Source of the DNA: CAZTVN01 sp964617145
Lineage (GTDB): Bacteria > Patescibacteriota > Gracilibacteria > UBA1369 > JACRIC01
DNA length: 7,444 nt
Assembly: GCA_964617145.1 (NCBI GenBank)
Contig: CAZTVN010000060.1
Coordinates: forward strand, 1-7,444
Direction: 5' to 3'
Positions 6,502 to 7,444 of this stretch are shown piece after piece. Positions within the stretch are counted from its first letter, which is position 1, and every line of letters begins with the position of its first letter. The position numbers were made by a program, and so were the translations under genes. The notes under the pieces are model-generated. The model did not search any database. It was not told the origin of the DNA and saw only the letters and a list, made by a program, of their open reading frames with translations.

Positions 6502-7444
6502 GTTTTTTTTGTTATGAGGCTTTCTCCTTTCATTTCTTTAGGTTTTTGTATATCCATAATATTGAGTATCGTTACGGCAATATCTTTTAATCCACCGTTT
6601 TTTTTGAGTCTATTTTTTTGATAATTTTTTGAAACGAGTGTAAATGGTACGGGATTACAGGAATGAGCCGGGCATATCGTGCCATCATCATACAGCATTT
6701 TTTCGGCATTTCCGTGGTCAGATGTGACAATGCAATGATAATTTTTTTTTAACGCTCGTGGTATGATTTGTTTTAAACAATCGTCTATGATCTCACAACA
6801 TCGAATGGTGGCTTCAATGCTTCCTGAATGTGCGACAAGATCGGTATTGGCGAAATTGAGAACAATCAGATCGAATTGATTTGTTTGTAATTCTTTGAGC
6901 ATTTTTTTTGTGATTTCTGGAGCACTCATTTCTGGTTTTAGGTTGTAGGATGGCACTTTGGGTGAATCGATGAGGATCCTTTTTTCCGCATTATAGGGTT
7001 TTATTCTTTGGCTATTGAAAAAAAATGTGACATGGGCGTATTTTTCTGTTTCAGCGATTCGAAGTTGACGCAATCCTTCTTTATCAATGACGCTTCCAAG
7101 ATTGTTCTTGATTTCGTTCATATTAAAAGCGATATCCGCTTTTTTACTGTAGGGTCCCATGCAAGTGAATTGGAGTTTTAATTTTTTTGTTTTTATCGGA
7201 ATTTTGTGTTCTTGCGTAAAACAATAGGTCAATTGCCTTGCTCGATCAGTGCGATAGTTGAAAAAAATAATAGAATCGTTGTTTTGTATCGTAAGGCTTG
7301 GGTCAAGCGTTATTGGACGCAAGTAGTAGTCTGTCCGATCTCCTAACTGATAAGCATTTTCAATCGCTTTTAAAGGGTCTTTTTCTCCTCTTCCTTTTCC
7401 ATGGACGAGAAGTTCATAACTTATTAAAGTTCTCTCCCAATTGT
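6498..7444 (-). CDS. gpmI: 2,3-bisphosphoglycerate-independent phosphoglycerate mutase, C-terminal part (5' end beyond window)
   Basis: The C-terminal 314 residues of the Mn-dependent glycolytic enzyme that interconverts 3- and 2-phosphoglycerate. Full-length family members are about 510 residues, so roughly 200 residues including the catalytic serine region lie beyond the right edge. Reading from 7442: LLVHGKG at 11-17, NYRTDRARQL at 62-71 (substrate-phosphate arginines), LRIAETEKYAHVTFFFN at 127-143, SPKV at 160-163, PEMSA at 170-174, NFANTDLVAHSG at 196-207 (metal ligands Asp201 and His205), TSDHGNAE at 240-247 (Asp242, His243) and PAHSCNPVPF at 258-267 (His260). The motif set is intact. 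Small departures from the common forms are NFANTDLVAHSG for NFANxDMVGHTG and FFNSQ for FFNGG. The frame continues upstream to the edge, so the TTG at 7322 is internal and not the start. It overlaps the next gene by 4 nt. Confidence 0.96.
   Translation of the reverse strand, partial: NWERTLISYELLVHGKGRGEKDPLKAIENAYQLGDRTDYYLRPITLDPSLTIQNNDSIIFFNYRTDRARQLTYCFTQEHKIPIKTKKLKLQFTCMGPYSKKADIAFNMNEIKNNLGSVIDKEGLRQLRIAETEKYAHVTFFFNSQRIKPYNAEKRILIDSPKVPSYNLKPEMSAPEITKKMLKELQTNQFDLIVLNFANTDLVAHSGSIEATIRCCEIIDDCLKQIIPRALKKNYHCIVTSDHGNAEKMLYDDGTICPAHSCNPVPFTLVSKNYQKNRLKKNGGLKDIAVTILNIMDIQKPKEMKGESLITKKT

Noticed and set aside
6501..6510. Homopolymer tract at the gpmI/manC overlap as a programmed frameshift site
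   Set aside because: Both proteins are complete and end or start with normal family sequence, so the A-run on the coding strand needs no frameshift; long A-runs are common in this AT-rich DNA.
7320..7322. TTG at 7322 as the start of the phosphoglycerate mutase
   Set aside because: The frame stays open upstream to the edge and encodes family sequence (LLVHGKG, DPLKAIENAYQLG), so this TTG is an internal leucine codon.
1..7444. Recoded stop (UGA as glycine), as in Gracilibacteria/SR1
   Set aside because: No conserved glycine in any of the six proteins falls on a TGA, and gpmI ends at a TGA overlapping the next start, so the standard code explains everything.
1..7444. CRISPR arrays, tRNA or rRNA genes, insertion sequences
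   Set aside because: No regularly spaced direct repeats, no tRNA-like cloverleaf and no transposase motifs were seen; coding genes fill nearly the whole window.

Overview
This window is a compact, strictly one-directional gene cluster. All six genes lie on the minus strand, so it reads from high to low coordinates. Stops are TAA or TGA and tryptophan uses TGG, so the standard bacterial code applies; UGA is not recoded as glycine, which argues against Gracilibacteria/SR1. The DNA is AT-rich, spacers are very short, Shine-Dalgarno signals are mostly weak, and there is a small exported protein with the VGIGT-type repeats often seen in candidate-phyla surface proteins. Together these suggest a Patescibacteria/CPR bacterium, perhaps near Peregrinibacteria. 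That placement is an inference from style, not proof.

Layout in transcription order: (1) the C-terminal two thirds of a cofactor-independent phosphoglycerate mutase, running off the right edge; (2) mannose-1-phosphate guanylyltransferase, overlapping gene 1 by ATGA; (3) a 193-residue exported protein with two VGIGT repeats, after the only sizeable spacer (67 nt); (4) a secreted cysteine-rich subtilase; (5) a stand-alone cupin of the type II phosphomannose isomerase family; (6) a large SecDF fusion running off the left edge. The SecDF reading frame is open across the whole left third (1-2688) with no stop in the window; the short plus-strand ORFs there are its shadows.

The most notable object is the SecDF. 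Between the two halves of its SecD P1 base domain, where other SecD proteins carry the mobile P1 head, it has about 260 inserted residues. These include a complete parvulin-type peptidyl-prolyl isomerase domain with all expected active-site residues, preceded by what looks like a decayed second half-parvulin. It also has two extra hydrophobic segments between SecD TM3 and TM4. This looks like a translocase motor with a built-in foldase on the outer face of the membrane.

Read together, the genes suggest an envelope-building unit: GDP-mannose supply (genes 2 and 5, which in many bacteria are one ManC polypeptide and here are split by two exported-protein genes), two exported surface proteins, and a modified export motor. 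The first 50 or so bases are GC-rich, contain a near-perfect 20-bp palindrome and do not continue SecF plausibly, so a chimeric contig end is likely there.
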